A stretch of DNA of 34,454 bases from Maritimibacter sp. Its GTDB lineage: Bacteria; Pseudomonadota; Alphaproteobacteria; Rhodobacterales; Rhodobacteraceae. The stretch's first letter is position 1, and each line of letters begins with the position of its first letter. The stretch covers positions 1-34,454 of the forward strand of contig JAABTN010000033.1 in NCBI GenBank assembly GCA_011389895.1, read 5' to 3'. The position numbers were made by a program, and so were the translations under genes. The notes under the pieces were generated by a model. It made no database searches. It saw only the letters and a list, made by a program, of their open reading frames with translations, and had not been told where the DNA came from. This document shows positions 16,012-23,957 of the stretch, piece after piece.

Positions 16012-17547
16012 TCAATTCGGCCAGATTTCGTGACCGTCGATCCAGGTCGTATGGAACCCGATCGAGATTCGGCGCGGTATCTTCACCTTCGCGATCGGCT
16101 TGGTGATATCGTCCGCGTCGAAAATCAAACAGGCCGACGACCAGTCGTTGGTGTCGGTGATGAAGGTCACGGGATAGGCGCGGCCTTCGTCGCTGTCGGG
16201 CGTCGTCCCGCTTGCGGGCGCAACGGGTGCTTCGGAACCGTAAACGCCATCACCGTAGTCGTAGCGTTGCGTCTCACCCGTCTCGAGATCGTAGCGCATC
16301 ATGCCGTTGAAGGTCTGACACCGGCCTTCCAGCGAGCCCTCTTCGGGGACCGGGATGATCTGGTTGAACGAATACCGCGATTTTTTTCCGACGTAGTTGA
16401 AATTCACCGTCGGAAACTCGGTGTTCCGGTCGTCGAGCATGCCTTCGCGGGTTTCGCCGGTCTTGGTGTTGAAGCTCCATTTGTACATGATGTGGGTCCG
16501 GCGGCGGTAGGCCATCATGGAGGCAAGATGGTGATCCGCCGGATCCTTCACCGGCATCGGGTCTTCCTGACGACAGCCCGTCATGTGAACCCAGTCGCCC
16601 TCTTCCCAGCTGTTCGAGATATGCAGGATATAGCAGGGCTCCGCTTCGAACCATTGCACCGTTTCCGACCGGCCAAAGCGGTCGATCAGGCCAAAGCGGG
16701 CGGGCTGATCACGATGGAACCCCATGACGCGCCGCCCGTGTTTTTTCAGGATATCCACATCGTGATAGAACGGCAGGTCATGAAGAATGGCGTAGTTTTC
16801 GGTCAGCCCCATATCGTGGGGGGAACGCGGTCCTTCCAAGTCGATGTCGATATCGAACACGAGGTTTCCGTCCGGATCGGCCATGCCGTAGCTCATGTAA
16901 GGCGGCTCGTCCTGGTAGTTGAAGAAAAACAGCTCTTTCGTGACGGGATCGGATTTTGAATGCGCTGACAAGGAATGGTGCAGCTTGCCTCCAAGCGTTT
17001 CGCGCCCGACCGTGTCGAGCGTGAGCGGGTCCACGCGGTAGGGGTCCCCCGCCATGTGCCAAAGCGACATGATATGGCCGTTGTAGAAGATCACATCGGT
17101 ATTCGACACGTCCTTGATCGGACCGCCGGGCAGACGAAAGTCATAGGGGCCGGCAAGCCCGGGCCAGATCGCCTTGCCCGCCTTTTCCTCGACCACGAAG
17201 GCCCCGTTGCGCAGGTATTTCTGCCGAAACGACGCTTTCCCATCACGGAAATAGATCGCGCGAAGCTGCGCGTCGCCATCGTAGTAGTGATACTTGCTGT
17301 TGACCGGTTCGAACCGTTGGGACGGGCCGTTCATCACGTAGGCGCCATAAAGATCAGCCGGAATCTCGCCTTCGACCTCAAGGTCTTCCGCTTCGTATTC
17401 GAGCGTTGATGGCGCAAACGCGCCGTGCAGATAGGGGTGGTCGAAATGGTCGATCCAGTCGGGCGCATCGGGCGGCGGCGTCCCGTCAGGCGCGTACATG
17501 CGTACATTCGCCTGCGTCACGGTGAGGGGTGTGTCGTCATGGGACAT
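16012..17547 (-). CDS. Carotenoid cleavage oxygenase family enzyme
   Basis: A 511-residue non-heme iron dioxygenase of the carotenoid/lignostilbene cleavage family, which splits C=C double bonds with O2. The four iron-binding histidines are all present: H196 (SAHSK), H244 (SPHDMG), H309 (ILHISN) and H499 (GFHTTW), one per blade group of the seven-bladed propeller. Other family features include YVMNGPSQRF, YHYYDGDAQL and the central NYQDEPPYMSYG. No signal peptide is seen. ATG 17545-17547 was chosen because AGGAGG lies five bases upstream; an ATG six codons earlier lacks one. Bacterial members act on apocarotenoids, stilbenes or phenylpropenoids; which applies here is unknown. It is divergent from the hydrolase operon. 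Confidence 0.92.
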   Translation of the reverse strand: MSHDDTPLTVTQANVRMYAPDGTPPPDAPDWIDHFDHPYLHGAFAPSTLEYEAEDLEVEGEIPADLYGAYVMNGPSQRFEPVNSKYHYYDGDAQLRAIYFRDGKASFRQKYLRNGAFVVEEKAGKAIWPGLAGPYDFRLPGGPIKDVSNTDVIFYNGHIMSLWHMAGDPYRVDPLTLDTVGRETLGGKLHHSLSAHSKSDPVTKELFFFNYQDEPPYMSYGMADPDGNLVFDIDIDLEGPRSPHDMGLTENYAILHDLPFYHDVDILKKHGRRVMGFHRDQPARFGLIDRFGRSETVQWFEAEPCYILHISNSWEEGDWVHMTGCRQEDPMPVKDPADHHLASMMAYRRRTHIMYKWSFNTKTGETREGMLDDRNTEFPTVNFNYVGKKSRYSFNQIIPVPEEGSLEGRCQTFNGMMRYDLETGETQRYDYGDGVYGSEAPVAPASGTTPDSDEGRAYPVTFITDTNDWSSACLIFDADDITKPIAKVKIPRRISIGFHTTWIDGHEIWPN

Positions 17548-17697
17548 TGCGGCCTCCTGATTCATTTATTTAGACCAAAAATGAAGACCTGACGCGGAGA
17601 AGTCAAGCTTGATCCCGGATTTTGACGGATTTCGCGCCCACACCACCTTGAAAATAACGATCGAAGGGCGGCATAGGCGGACCTTTTGTTCCGCTTG

Positions 17698-17714
17698 TCA
17701 AAATATTATTCTGA
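17698..17714. promoter_or_regulatory. Palindromic operator B
   Basis: TCAAAATATTATTCTGA matches the consensus TCARAATANTATTCYGA with operator A at 14968-14984. Seven of eight arm positions pair. The size and A/T core resemble operators known for IclR-family repressors. It lies 70 bp before the hydrolase ATG and about 151 bp before the oxygenase start. Confidence 0.6.
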
Positions 17715-17716
17715 AA

Positions 17717-17755
17717 TAGACCAAATCGGGTTGACTGGTTTTTCCATTTGGTCTA
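17717..17755. repeat. 10-bp perfect inverted repeat TAGACCAAAT / ATTTGGTCTA
   Basis: TAGACCAAAT at 17717-17726 and its exact reverse complement at 17746-17755 are centred 29 bp apart, close to three helical turns, as for a two-site operator. The first arm begins three bases after operator B. As RNA, the arms could also form a hairpin in the leader of the hydrolase operon. Related copies occur at 17571-17580 and, with a mismatch, at 11999-12008. Confidence 0.6.
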
Positions 17756-17783
17756 GCAAAATTAATCAAGGAGGAGACGCGCC

Positions 17784-18491
17784 ATGACGCAGCTGGTTGG
17801 CTTGCCGGGCTTGCTTTGCGAGCCGAGCATCTTTGATCGGATGGCCGCGCGCCTTGGTGTGCCGTGCCGGGCGCTCGCGTTGCCGGACGGTGATGACTTC
17901 GAGGCGCTGGTTGCCGCCTTGGCGCCGAAAATCCCCGATCAATCGGTTCTTGTCGGGATGTCGATGGGCAGCTACCTCGCCCTCGCCCTCGCCCGATCAT
18001 TGAAAGACCGTGTTCTCGGCGTTGTCCTGATCGGCACCACGGCTTCGGCAGATAGCCCCGAGGCTGCCTTGATGCGCGAAAAGGTCTCGAAATGGGCCTT
18101 GCGCGAAGGCGAAGCGGCTTTGGCCGACAGTCTGGCAAAGTCGCTCGTCGCCCCCGCGCGCCAAGGCGACCCGGTCATCCGGCAGGCCTTCCATGACATG
18201 ACGCAAGCACAGGGTGTCGCACGGTTTGCGGCGCATCAATCGGCACTGGCGGGACGTCCGGATCAGACCGACAGTCTCGGCGACATCACCTGCCCGGTCC
18301 TGGTCCTGACGGGATCCGAAGATGCCGCAACGCCGGCGGAGGCCGGGCGCGCCGTGGCAAAGGGCGTCGCGCATGGGCAATTCGCCTTGATCGACGGGGC
18401 CGGGCACATGCCCCTCTTGGAATGCCCCGATGTCGTCGCCTCCCATGTGGAGGAATTCCTGAAACGCCACGCACTCTCGGACCAAAAATGA
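17784..18491 (+). CDS. Alpha/beta hydrolase
   Basis: A 235-residue alpha/beta-hydrolase without signal peptide. The nucleophile elbow GMSMG places Ser60 as catalytic; the acid is probably the Asp in GSEDAATP and the base the His in GAGHMPLLECP near residue 212. Its size resembles small carboxylesterases, enol-lactonases and C-C hydrolases of catabolic pathways. It opens the plus-strand operon; AGGAGG at 17769-17774 lies nine bases before the ATG, and its stop overlaps the next ATG (ATGA 18488-18491). A lactone, ester or CoA-thioester intermediate produced after oxidative cleavage is a reasonable substrate guess, not shown by sequence. Confidence 0.88.
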   Translation: MTQLVGLPGLLCEPSIFDRMAARLGVPCRALALPDGDDFEALVAALAPKIPDQSVLVGMSMGSYLALALARSLKDRVLGVVLIGTTASADSPEAALMREKVSKWALREGEAALADSLAKSLVAPARQGDPVIRQAFHDMTQAQGVARFAAHQSALAGRPDQTDSLGDITCPVLVLTGSEDAATPAEAGRAVAKGVAHGQFALIDGAGHMPLLECPDVVASHVEEFLKRHALSDQK

Positions 18492-19435
18492 CGACATCAG
18501 TGACCGACCGCCTCGCCCAAATGCGGCTGCCGATCTTTGCGGCGCCCATGTTTCTGGTGTCCGGACCCGACCTTGTCGTGTCGTGCTGCAAGGCCGGGGT
18601 GGTCGGCACCTTCCCGGCACCGAACCTGCGCACGAGCGAAGAGCTTGGGACATGGATGGAAGAGATCACGGGCCGCCTCGGGCCGCAGGATGCGCCTTGG
18701 GCGCTCAACCTCGTGACCCATTCCACCAGCCCGCGTTTGCAATCCGATCTTGAACAGGTGGCGAAATATCAGCCCCCCATCGTTATTACAGCGCTGGGAA
18801 GCCCGAAGCCCGTTCTGCCCACGGTTCACGGCTATGGCGGTCTGGTTTTCGCCGATGTCATCTCGGTCGAGCTGGCGCGCAAGGCGGCCGAGGTCGGGGT
18901 CGATGGTCTTGTGCTGGTTTGCTCGGGGGCCGGGGGCCATACCGGGGAATTGAGCCCGCTGGCCTTCGTCGAACGCGTGCGCCAGTTCTTCGATGGCTAC
19001 ATCGCGCTCGCGGGGGCCATCAATACGGGCGAGGCCATTCTTGCATCGCAGGTGCTGGGGGCCGACTTCGCCTATATCGGGACCGCATTCATCCCCGCCG
19101 AAGAAAGTCTTGCCCAGGATGAATACCGCCAAATGCTGGTGGACAGTTCGCCGACCGATCTCATGGTCACGCGGGCCTTCACGGGCGCGCGGGCGTCGAT
19201 GCTGGTGCCCTCCATGCTGGCCAAGGGTCTCGACCCCAAGGAGTTGGAGACGAAGGTCGCGAAGATGAATTTCACCGGGCGCAAGGACGAGAAGGTGAAG
19301 CCGTGGTCCGGCATCTGGGGCGCGGGCCAAGGTGTTGGTCGGATCGACCGGATCGAACCTGCGCCGGATATCGTCGCACGTCTGGGCCGGGAATACGACA
19401 GCGCACGGGCCCGGACGCGGGAGCTTTGTGCATGA
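18488..19435 (+). CDS. Nitronate monooxygenase-family (2-nitropropane-dioxygenase-like) flavoprotein
   Basis: A 315-residue FMN-binding TIM-barrel protein. Family features: IFAAPMFLVSGPDLV at the N-terminus, WALNLVTHST, VCSGAGGHTGE (FMN phosphate/active-site loop, residues about 139-149), ALAGAINTG and GADFAYIGTAFI. The start is set by the ATGA overlap; upstream frame lies inside the hydrolase gene. Many proteins annotated this way do not act on nitronates; related flavoproteins in steroid and terpenoid degradation (IpdC-type) act as reductases on CoA intermediates. With ligase and thiolase genes on both sides, such a CoA-pathway role is more likely here than nitronate detoxification, but that is inference. 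Confidence 0.88.
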   Translation: MTTSVTDRLAQMRLPIFAAPMFLVSGPDLVVSCCKAGVVGTFPAPNLRTSEELGTWMEEITGRLGPQDAPWALNLVTHSTSPRLQSDLEQVAKYQPPIVITALGSPKPVLPTVHGYGGLVFADVISVELARKAAEVGVDGLVLVCSGAGGHTGELSPLAFVERVRQFFDGYIALAGAINTGEAILASQVLGADFAYIGTAFIPAEESLAQDEYRQMLVDSSPTDLMVTRAFTGARASMLVPSMLAKGLDPKELETKVAKMNFTGRKDEKVKPWSGIWGAGQGVGRIDRIEPAPDIVARLGREYDSARARTRELCA

Positions 19436-21111
19436 CCTTGTTCTCTGCCGAGGATATGGCGCGCTTCCGCGCCGAGGGCGCTTGGGGTGATCTGACCCTG
19501 CCCGAGATGTTCGAGGCGACCTGCGCGCGCGCGCCGGACCGCTTGGGCGTCATCGATCCGCCGAACCGGGCAGACTTGTTGCACGATGCGCCGCGCCGCC
19601 TGACCTATGGCGAAATGCGCGACGAAGTGGATCGCTATGCGGCAATCCTTCAGGATGAGGGCTTCGGCCCCGGGTCGGTGATTGCCACGCAGCTTCCCAA
19701 TATCTCGGAGCTCGTGTTGATCTATCTCGCGGTCTGGAAGATCGGGGCGGTTCTCAGCCCGATCTCTATGGCCTATCGCGCAGCGGAAATTCGCGACCTG
19801 TGCAAGGTCGCGACGTTCGACGGCTATATCTCGGTCGGCCGGCTGCGGACGCATGATTTCTACGGAGAGCGGATCGGGGCGCTCGCCCCGGGCGTGCGCA
19901 AGCTTGGCCTTGGCGCGGCCCTGCCGCAAGGCGTCAAGCGGATCGACGACGCGACCCCCAAAGGCCCCGTGCGGCCCGTGCCCTTGGACCCCGACGACCT
20001 GCTTGCGATTTTCTGGACGTCCGGCACGGAAGGCGTGCCGAAAGCGGTCCCGAAATCCCACAACAACATGATGGCAAGCTCGCTGGGCGCATGGCGGCTT
20101 TTGAACCTGCCCGATGGCGCCAACATCCTCGCGCCCTTCCCGTTCGTGAACGCGGCTGCAATGGGCGGTCTCATGATGTGCTGGATGCGCACGGCGGGCG
20201 CGATCGTTCTGCATCACCCCTTCGATGTCGACCTTTTTGTCGAGCAACTGAAAACCGAGGATGTCGGTTATACCATGGTCGCCCCGACCGTGCTTGCATA
20301 CCTGCGCGACCAGACGAAAGACCCGGCGCTGCGTTCTGCGTTGCACCGGTTGCTGGCAATCGGCACAGGCTCGGCCCCGCCCGACCCGGAAGTTTTCGAT
20401 TTTTTTCAATCCCGCTTTGATGTCCCGGTGGTGAATTTCTTCGGGTCCAACGAAGGCGCACAAATGTGCTCATCGAGCGAGACGGTGGAAGATTCCCGCA
20501 AGAGAGCGAGCTTCTTTCCACGCACCGGCGATGAAAACTGGGACCCCGAGGGGCGCACGGCAAACGGCGGCACGTTCCGCCTGGTTGACCCGGAAACCGG
20601 CGATGTCGTGACCGAGCCGGGCGCAATGGGCGAAATGCAGTTGCGCGGCCCCGCCTTGATGCCGGGGTATTACGTGCAGGGGCGCATCGACCGGGGCAAA
20701 TTCCTGCCCGGCGGGTATTTCCCAAGCGGCGATCTATTCCAGATTTCCGACTGCGGGACGTTGATCCGGTTTCATTCCCGGTCCCGCGAACTGATCGTGC
20801 GGGGCGGCATGAAGATCTCGCCGGTCGAGCTGGACAACACCCTGTCCTCGATCCCCGGCGTTCGCGAGGTTGGCGTGGCGGCCTATTCCGACCCGAGGAT
20901 GGGCGAAAAGGTCTGTGCCTTCGTCGTCTTGGAGCCGGGCCATGACCTTGCACTGGCGGATGTGACGGCGTTTTGCGACCGGGCTGGCGTCGCCAAGTTC
21001 AAATGGCCCGAGCGTCTTGAGATTCTCGACGCCCTACCCCGCACAGCCCTATCGAAACTTGACCGCAAGGCGCTTGCAAATCGCCTTGCTTCTGAAGGAG
21101 TAACGGAATGA
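19432..21111 (+). CDS. Second acyl-CoA ligase (AMP-binding), with atypical P-loop
   Basis: A 559-residue ANL-superfamily enzyme. Core motifs are recognisable but altered: the P-loop reads TSGTEGVPKAV (residues 196-206) instead of TSGTTGxPKG, A5 is NFFGSNEG rather than YGxTE, A7 is YFPSGDL, the hinge is in SRSRELIVRGGMKISPVELD, and the C-terminal lysine motif is LSKLDRKAL with Ser in place of the usual Gly. The catalytic Lys is still present, so activity is likely, but perhaps with a different substrate pocket. The start ATG overlaps the previous stop (ATGA 19432-19435); a longer frame would lie inside that gene. It is coupled to the thiolase downstream by another ATGA. Confidence 0.9.
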   Translation: MTLFSAEDMARFRAEGAWGDLTLPEMFEATCARAPDRLGVIDPPNRADLLHDAPRRLTYGEMRDEVDRYAAILQDEGFGPGSVIATQLPNISELVLIYLAVWKIGAVLSPISMAYRAAEIRDLCKVATFDGYISVGRLRTHDFYGERIGALAPGVRKLGLGAALPQGVKRIDDATPKGPVRPVPLDPDDLLAIFWTSGTEGVPKAVPKSHNNMMASSLGAWRLLNLPDGANILAPFPFVNAAAMGGLMMCWMRTAGAIVLHHPFDVDLFVEQLKTEDVGYTMVAPTVLAYLRDQTKDPALRSALHRLLAIGTGSAPPDPEVFDFFQSRFDVPVVNFFGSNEGAQMCSSSETVEDSRKRASFFPRTGDENWDPEGRTANGGTFRLVDPETGDVVTEPGAMGEMQLRGPALMPGYYVQGRIDRGKFLPGGYFPSGDLFQISDCGTLIRFHSRSRELIVRGGMKISPVELDNTLSSIPGVREVGVAAYSDPRMGEKVCAFVVLEPGHDLALADVTAFCDRAGVAKFKWPERLEILDALPRTALSKLDRKALANRLASEGVTE

Positions 21112-22343
21112 CGGACCCCGTGTATGTGCTGGGCGGTGCCCAGACCGATTTCGCACGCAACTGGGCGCGCGAAGGGTTGGATATCAATGACATGATGTCC
21201 GAGGTTCTGATGCAAGGTTTGGAAGACGCCGGGCTGGACCCACGTGATCTGCAGTCGGTGCACGTCGGCAACTTCACCGCCGAGCTTTTTTGCAACCAAG
21301 GGCAGCTTGGCGGCATGGTCGCCCAGATGCATCCCGACCTCTCCGGTGTGCCCACGCAACGACACGAAGCCGCCTGTGCCTCGGGCTCGATGGCCGTGCT
21401 TTCGGCGGCCGCCGAGATCGAAGCGGGGCGATACGATCTCGTGGCTGTGCTTGGCGTTGAATACATGCGCAACGTGCCCGGACAACGGGCCGCCGAATAC
21501 CTTGGGGCTGCCGCTTGGTCCGGACGTGAATGGGACGATGCCACATATGTCTGGCCTGCCGCGTTCTCGGACCTCATCGACGCCTATTCGGAAAAGTATG
21601 GCGAGATCAAATACGACCACCTTGGCGAAATCGCCCGGATCAACTACGCCAACGGCAAGCGCAATCCGAATTCCCAGACCCGGAAATGGGAGTTCAACGA
21701 GCGCAGTTTCATCGAAGACGACGAAACCAATCCCGTGATCGAAGGGCGCGTGCGTCGGAACGATTGCGGACAGGTGAGTGATGGTGCCGCCGTGGTTTTC
21801 CTCGCCTCGCGGAAAGCGGCCGAGGCTTATGCCAAAGCGCGCGGCATCGCGTCCAACAAGCTTGCCCGGATCGACGGGTGGGGGCACCGCACCGCACCGA
21901 TGATGCTGTCGGCCAAGCTGGACGAGAGCCGCAATGATCGGTTCGTCCTGCCGCAGGTGAACAAGGCCATTCGCGAAAGCTTTGACCGGGCGGGCATCTC
22001 GGATGCCTTCCAGCTCGACGCGATCGAAACGCACGATTGCTTCGCCATGACGGAATACGCCGCGATCGACAGCTATGAAATTACCGCGCCGGGCGAAAGC
22101 TGGAAGGCGGTCGAAGCCGGTGTCATCGCGGCGGATGGCAAGCTGCCCATCAACCCCTCTGGCGGGCTGATCGGGCTGGGTCATCCGGTCGGCGCGACCG
22201 GCGTGCGGATGATGCTTGACGGATACCGGCAAGTGACGGGGAACGCGGGCGACTACCAGGTCGAAGGTGCCCGCCGCGTCGGTCTTTTGAATATCGGTGG
22301 TTCAACGACGACCATCGCAAGCTTTGTGGTCGGTCAGGGGTAA
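21108..22343 (+). CDS. Thiolase family protein (SCP2-thiolase-like)
   Basis: A 411-residue thiolase-fold protein. The acyl-accepting cysteine is C90 in HEAACASGSMA. ETHDCFAMTE supplies the HDCF loop, and GLGHPVGATG contains the conserved catalytic His. The C-terminal CxG cysteine of classical thiolases is replaced by NIGGSTTT, while the HDCF loop cysteine is present; this is the pattern of SCP2-type thiolases, which often work on branched or cyclic side-chain CoA esters. It probably catalyses thiolytic release of acetyl- or propionyl-CoA as the last step of the operon's pathway. ATGA overlap (21108-21111) with the ligase; 42 bp to the TRAP binding-protein gene. Confidence 0.9.
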   Translation: MTDPVYVLGGAQTDFARNWAREGLDINDMMSEVLMQGLEDAGLDPRDLQSVHVGNFTAELFCNQGQLGGMVAQMHPDLSGVPTQRHEAACASGSMAVLSAAAEIEAGRYDLVAVLGVEYMRNVPGQRAAEYLGAAAWSGREWDDATYVWPAAFSDLIDAYSEKYGEIKYDHLGEIARINYANGKRNPNSQTRKWEFNERSFIEDDETNPVIEGRVRRNDCGQVSDGAAVVFLASRKAAEAYAKARGIASNKLARIDGWGHRTAPMMLSAKLDESRNDRFVLPQVNKAIRESFDRAGISDAFQLDAIETHDCFAMTEYAAIDSYEITAPGESWKAVEAGVIAADGKLPINPSGGLIGLGHPVGATGVRMMLDGYRQVTGNAGDYQVEGARRVGLLNIGGSTTTIASFVVGQG

Positions 22344-22385
22344 GTCCCGGCGGCAGGCCACAAGACAACTTTAAGGGAGGAAGAA

Positions 22386-23387
22386 ATGATCACTACCAAA
22401 ACCATCACCGGCATTGCCGCCGGTCTCGCCCTTGGCCTGAGCGCCTCGGTCGCATCTGCAAAGGATCTTGCCTTCGCCGTGTTCGTCCCGGCAGCCTCAC
22501 CGACCATCCAGAAGGTTTATCAGCCTTGGGTGGATTGGTTCAACGAAGAGGCGGCGGGCGAAGACGTCCAGATCAAGCTGTTTCCGGGCGGCACGCTGGG
22601 ACGTAATCCCCTGACGCAGGCCCAGATGGTCGCAGACGGCGTTGCCGATCTTGCGCTGACGGTGCCCGCCTATACGCCGGGGGTTTATCCCGACTTCGAC
22701 ATGTTCGAATTGCCCGGGTTTGCCCGGAACACCTCCGAAGGGTCGCGCGCCGCGCTGGAACTCCATCAGGAAGGCTACCTGACGGGATACGAAGACTACT
22801 ACGTCGTCGCGATCTATACCTCGGGCGCCTACATGATCCACACTGCGGACCCGGTCGGCTCGGTTGCCGAGCTGTCGGGCAAGAAGCTGCGCGTTGCGGG
22901 CCAGATCCAGACGGCGGTGGCCGAGGCGCTCGACGCGGTGCCGCAAAACATGGGCGCGGGTGAGATGGCCGAGAACATCGACCGCGGTCTTATTGACGGC
23001 GCGATGACGGATGCCTCGGTCGCCAAGACGTTCCGGGTGTCCGATGTCGCGACCCACCATTTCGATACCAGCCTTGGGGTTCTGGCCTTTGCCATCGTGA
23101 TGAACAAGGACAGCTACGAAGGCCTGTCCGACAAGGCAAAAGAGCTTCTCGGGCAAAGCGGTCAGTTCATCGTGGATCGCCAGATCGAGACCTATGGGCC
23201 AGCGGTGGAAGCGAACAAGGAAAGCTGGGCCGAAGATGACGCGCATACCTTCGTCACACCCACCGAGGCCGACGAGGCCCTGATCGCCGAAAAGGTGCGG
23301 CCGGTCATCGACATGGTGTCCGAGGCCGCGTCACCCGGTCTGCTCGACGCCTACAAAGCCAAGTTGGAAGACATCCGTAACCGGTAA
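22386..23387 (+). CDS. TRAP transporter substrate-binding protein (DctP family)
   Basis: A 333-residue periplasmic binding protein. The signal peptide spans residues 1-25 (cleavage after ASA, before KDLAF). Typical DctP features follow: QKVYQPWVDWFNEEA, LFPGGTLG, VADGVADLALTVPAYTPG, then KKLRVAGQ with the conserved Arg that contacts the substrate carboxylate, and GLIDGAMTD. It delivers an organic acid to the QM membrane complex; neighbours suggest the acid is the compound degraded by this operon. GGGAGG precedes the ATG. The stop TAA (23385-23387) is followed by a strong hairpin at 23396-23420 before the small permease gene. Confidence 0.93.
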   Translation: MITTKTITGIAAGLALGLSASVASAKDLAFAVFVPAASPTIQKVYQPWVDWFNEEAAGEDVQIKLFPGGTLGRNPLTQAQMVADGVADLALTVPAYTPGVYPDFDMFELPGFARNTSEGSRAALELHQEGYLTGYEDYYVVAIYTSGAYMIHTADPVGSVAELSGKKLRVAGQIQTAVAEALDAVPQNMGAGEMAENIDRGLIDGAMTDASVAKTFRVSDVATHHFDTSLGVLAFAIVMNKDSYEGLSDKAKELLGQSGQFIVDRQIETYGPAVEANKESWAEDDAHTFVTPTEADEALIAEKVRPVIDMVSEAASPGLLDAYKAKLEDIRNR

Positions 23388-23395
23388 TGTCGACC

Positions 23396-23429
23396 GGGCC
23401 GGTTCGCAACGAACCGGCCCGACTTTTCC
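23396..23429 (+). terminator. Strong intercistronic hairpin between TRAP binding protein and permease genes
   Basis: GGGCCGGTTCG at 23396-23406 and CGAACCGGCCC at 23410-23420 are exact reverse complements: an 11-bp stem with a CAA loop, followed by GACTTTTCC. It has the form of a rho-independent attenuator with a short T-run. Such hairpins after a binding-protein gene commonly protect its mRNA and limit transcription into the permease genes, so the binding protein is made in excess. Confidence 0.8.
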
Positions 23430-23443
23430 CAAGGGAGGTGGTC

Positions 23444-23956
23444 TTGCGCACGTTTGAACGATATTTTCTTGCGGTTTCCCGGGTCGCGGCAACGCTTGGG
23501 GTGCTGTTTCTGCTTCTCGTTGCGACGCTTTCGGTTGCCGACATTCTCGTGCGTGAAATATCGGGGCGCCCCATTCGCGGCGTTCATGACATCGCCGAGA
23601 TGCTCACCATCATCATCATTGCCTCCTCCTTCCCCGCCGGCTTGATGGAACGGCGTCAGATCAAGGTCACGATCCTTGGGGCATTTCTTCCTGCGACGGG
23701 CAACAGGGTGCTCGAGGTGTTCGGGGCCTTCATGACCGCGCTGATGTTTCTTGCGATTGCCTATTACATCACGCTGCACGCCCAAAGGGTGACCGACCGG
23801 GAAGAGTTCACGATGGTTCTGAACCTTCCCATCGCGCCATGGTGGTGGATCGCCACCGCCTGTTTCTGGATCTGCGTGCCTGCGCAGTTCTTTGTCACGA
23901 TCAGCGAAATTTTCGGCGGTCCCGACACAACCCGTTCAACCGAAAGCGAGGCCTGA
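23444..23956 (+). CDS. TRAP transporter small permease (DctQ family)
   Basis: A 170-residue membrane protein with four hydrophobic helices (about residues 14-34, 45-64, 82-105, 125-148), normal for DctQ. It contains the family VADILVREISGRPIRGVHDIAEM segment. I chose the TTG at 23444-23446 because GGGAGG (23433-23438) lies five bases upstream. An ATG at 23387 in the same frame would make the terminator hairpin coding and lacks a ribosome site. Rare TTG initiation fits lower production relative to the binding protein. The DctM gene follows after one base. Confidence 0.88.
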   Translation: MRTFERYFLAVSRVAATLGVLFLLLVATLSVADILVREISGRPIRGVHDIAEMLTIIIIASSFPAGLMERRQIKVTILGAFLPATGNRVLEVFGAFMTALMFLAIAYYITLHAQRVTDREEFTMVLNLPIAPWWWIATACFWICVPAQFFVTISEIFGGPDTTRSTESEA

Positions 23957-23957
23957 C

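Larger units (their letters stand above)
17548..17783. promoter_or_regulatory. Divergent control region between carotenoid oxygenase and the hydrolase operon
   Basis: This 236-bp region is A/T-rich compared with its neighbours and carries several repeats. Operator B, TCAAAATATTATTCTGA at 17698-17714, is a 17-bp near-palindrome within the block shared with the IclR promoter. On the minus strand the block contains TTGACA, a good -35 for the oxygenase gene. TAGACCAAA elements occur at 17571-17580 and 17717-17726, with an inverted copy at 17746-17755; the last two form a perfect 10-bp inverted repeat with 19 bp between. AGGAGG at 17769-17774 is the ribosome site of the hydrolase gene. The layout suggests at least two regulators, plausibly the neighbouring IclR and HxlR proteins. 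Confidence 0.6.

Noticed and set aside
19072..22232. Long minus-strand frames (19072-20463 and 20883-22232) opposite the ligase and thiolase genes
   Set aside because: No family motif or ribosome site; the plus-strand genes have complete enzyme motifs and coupled starts.
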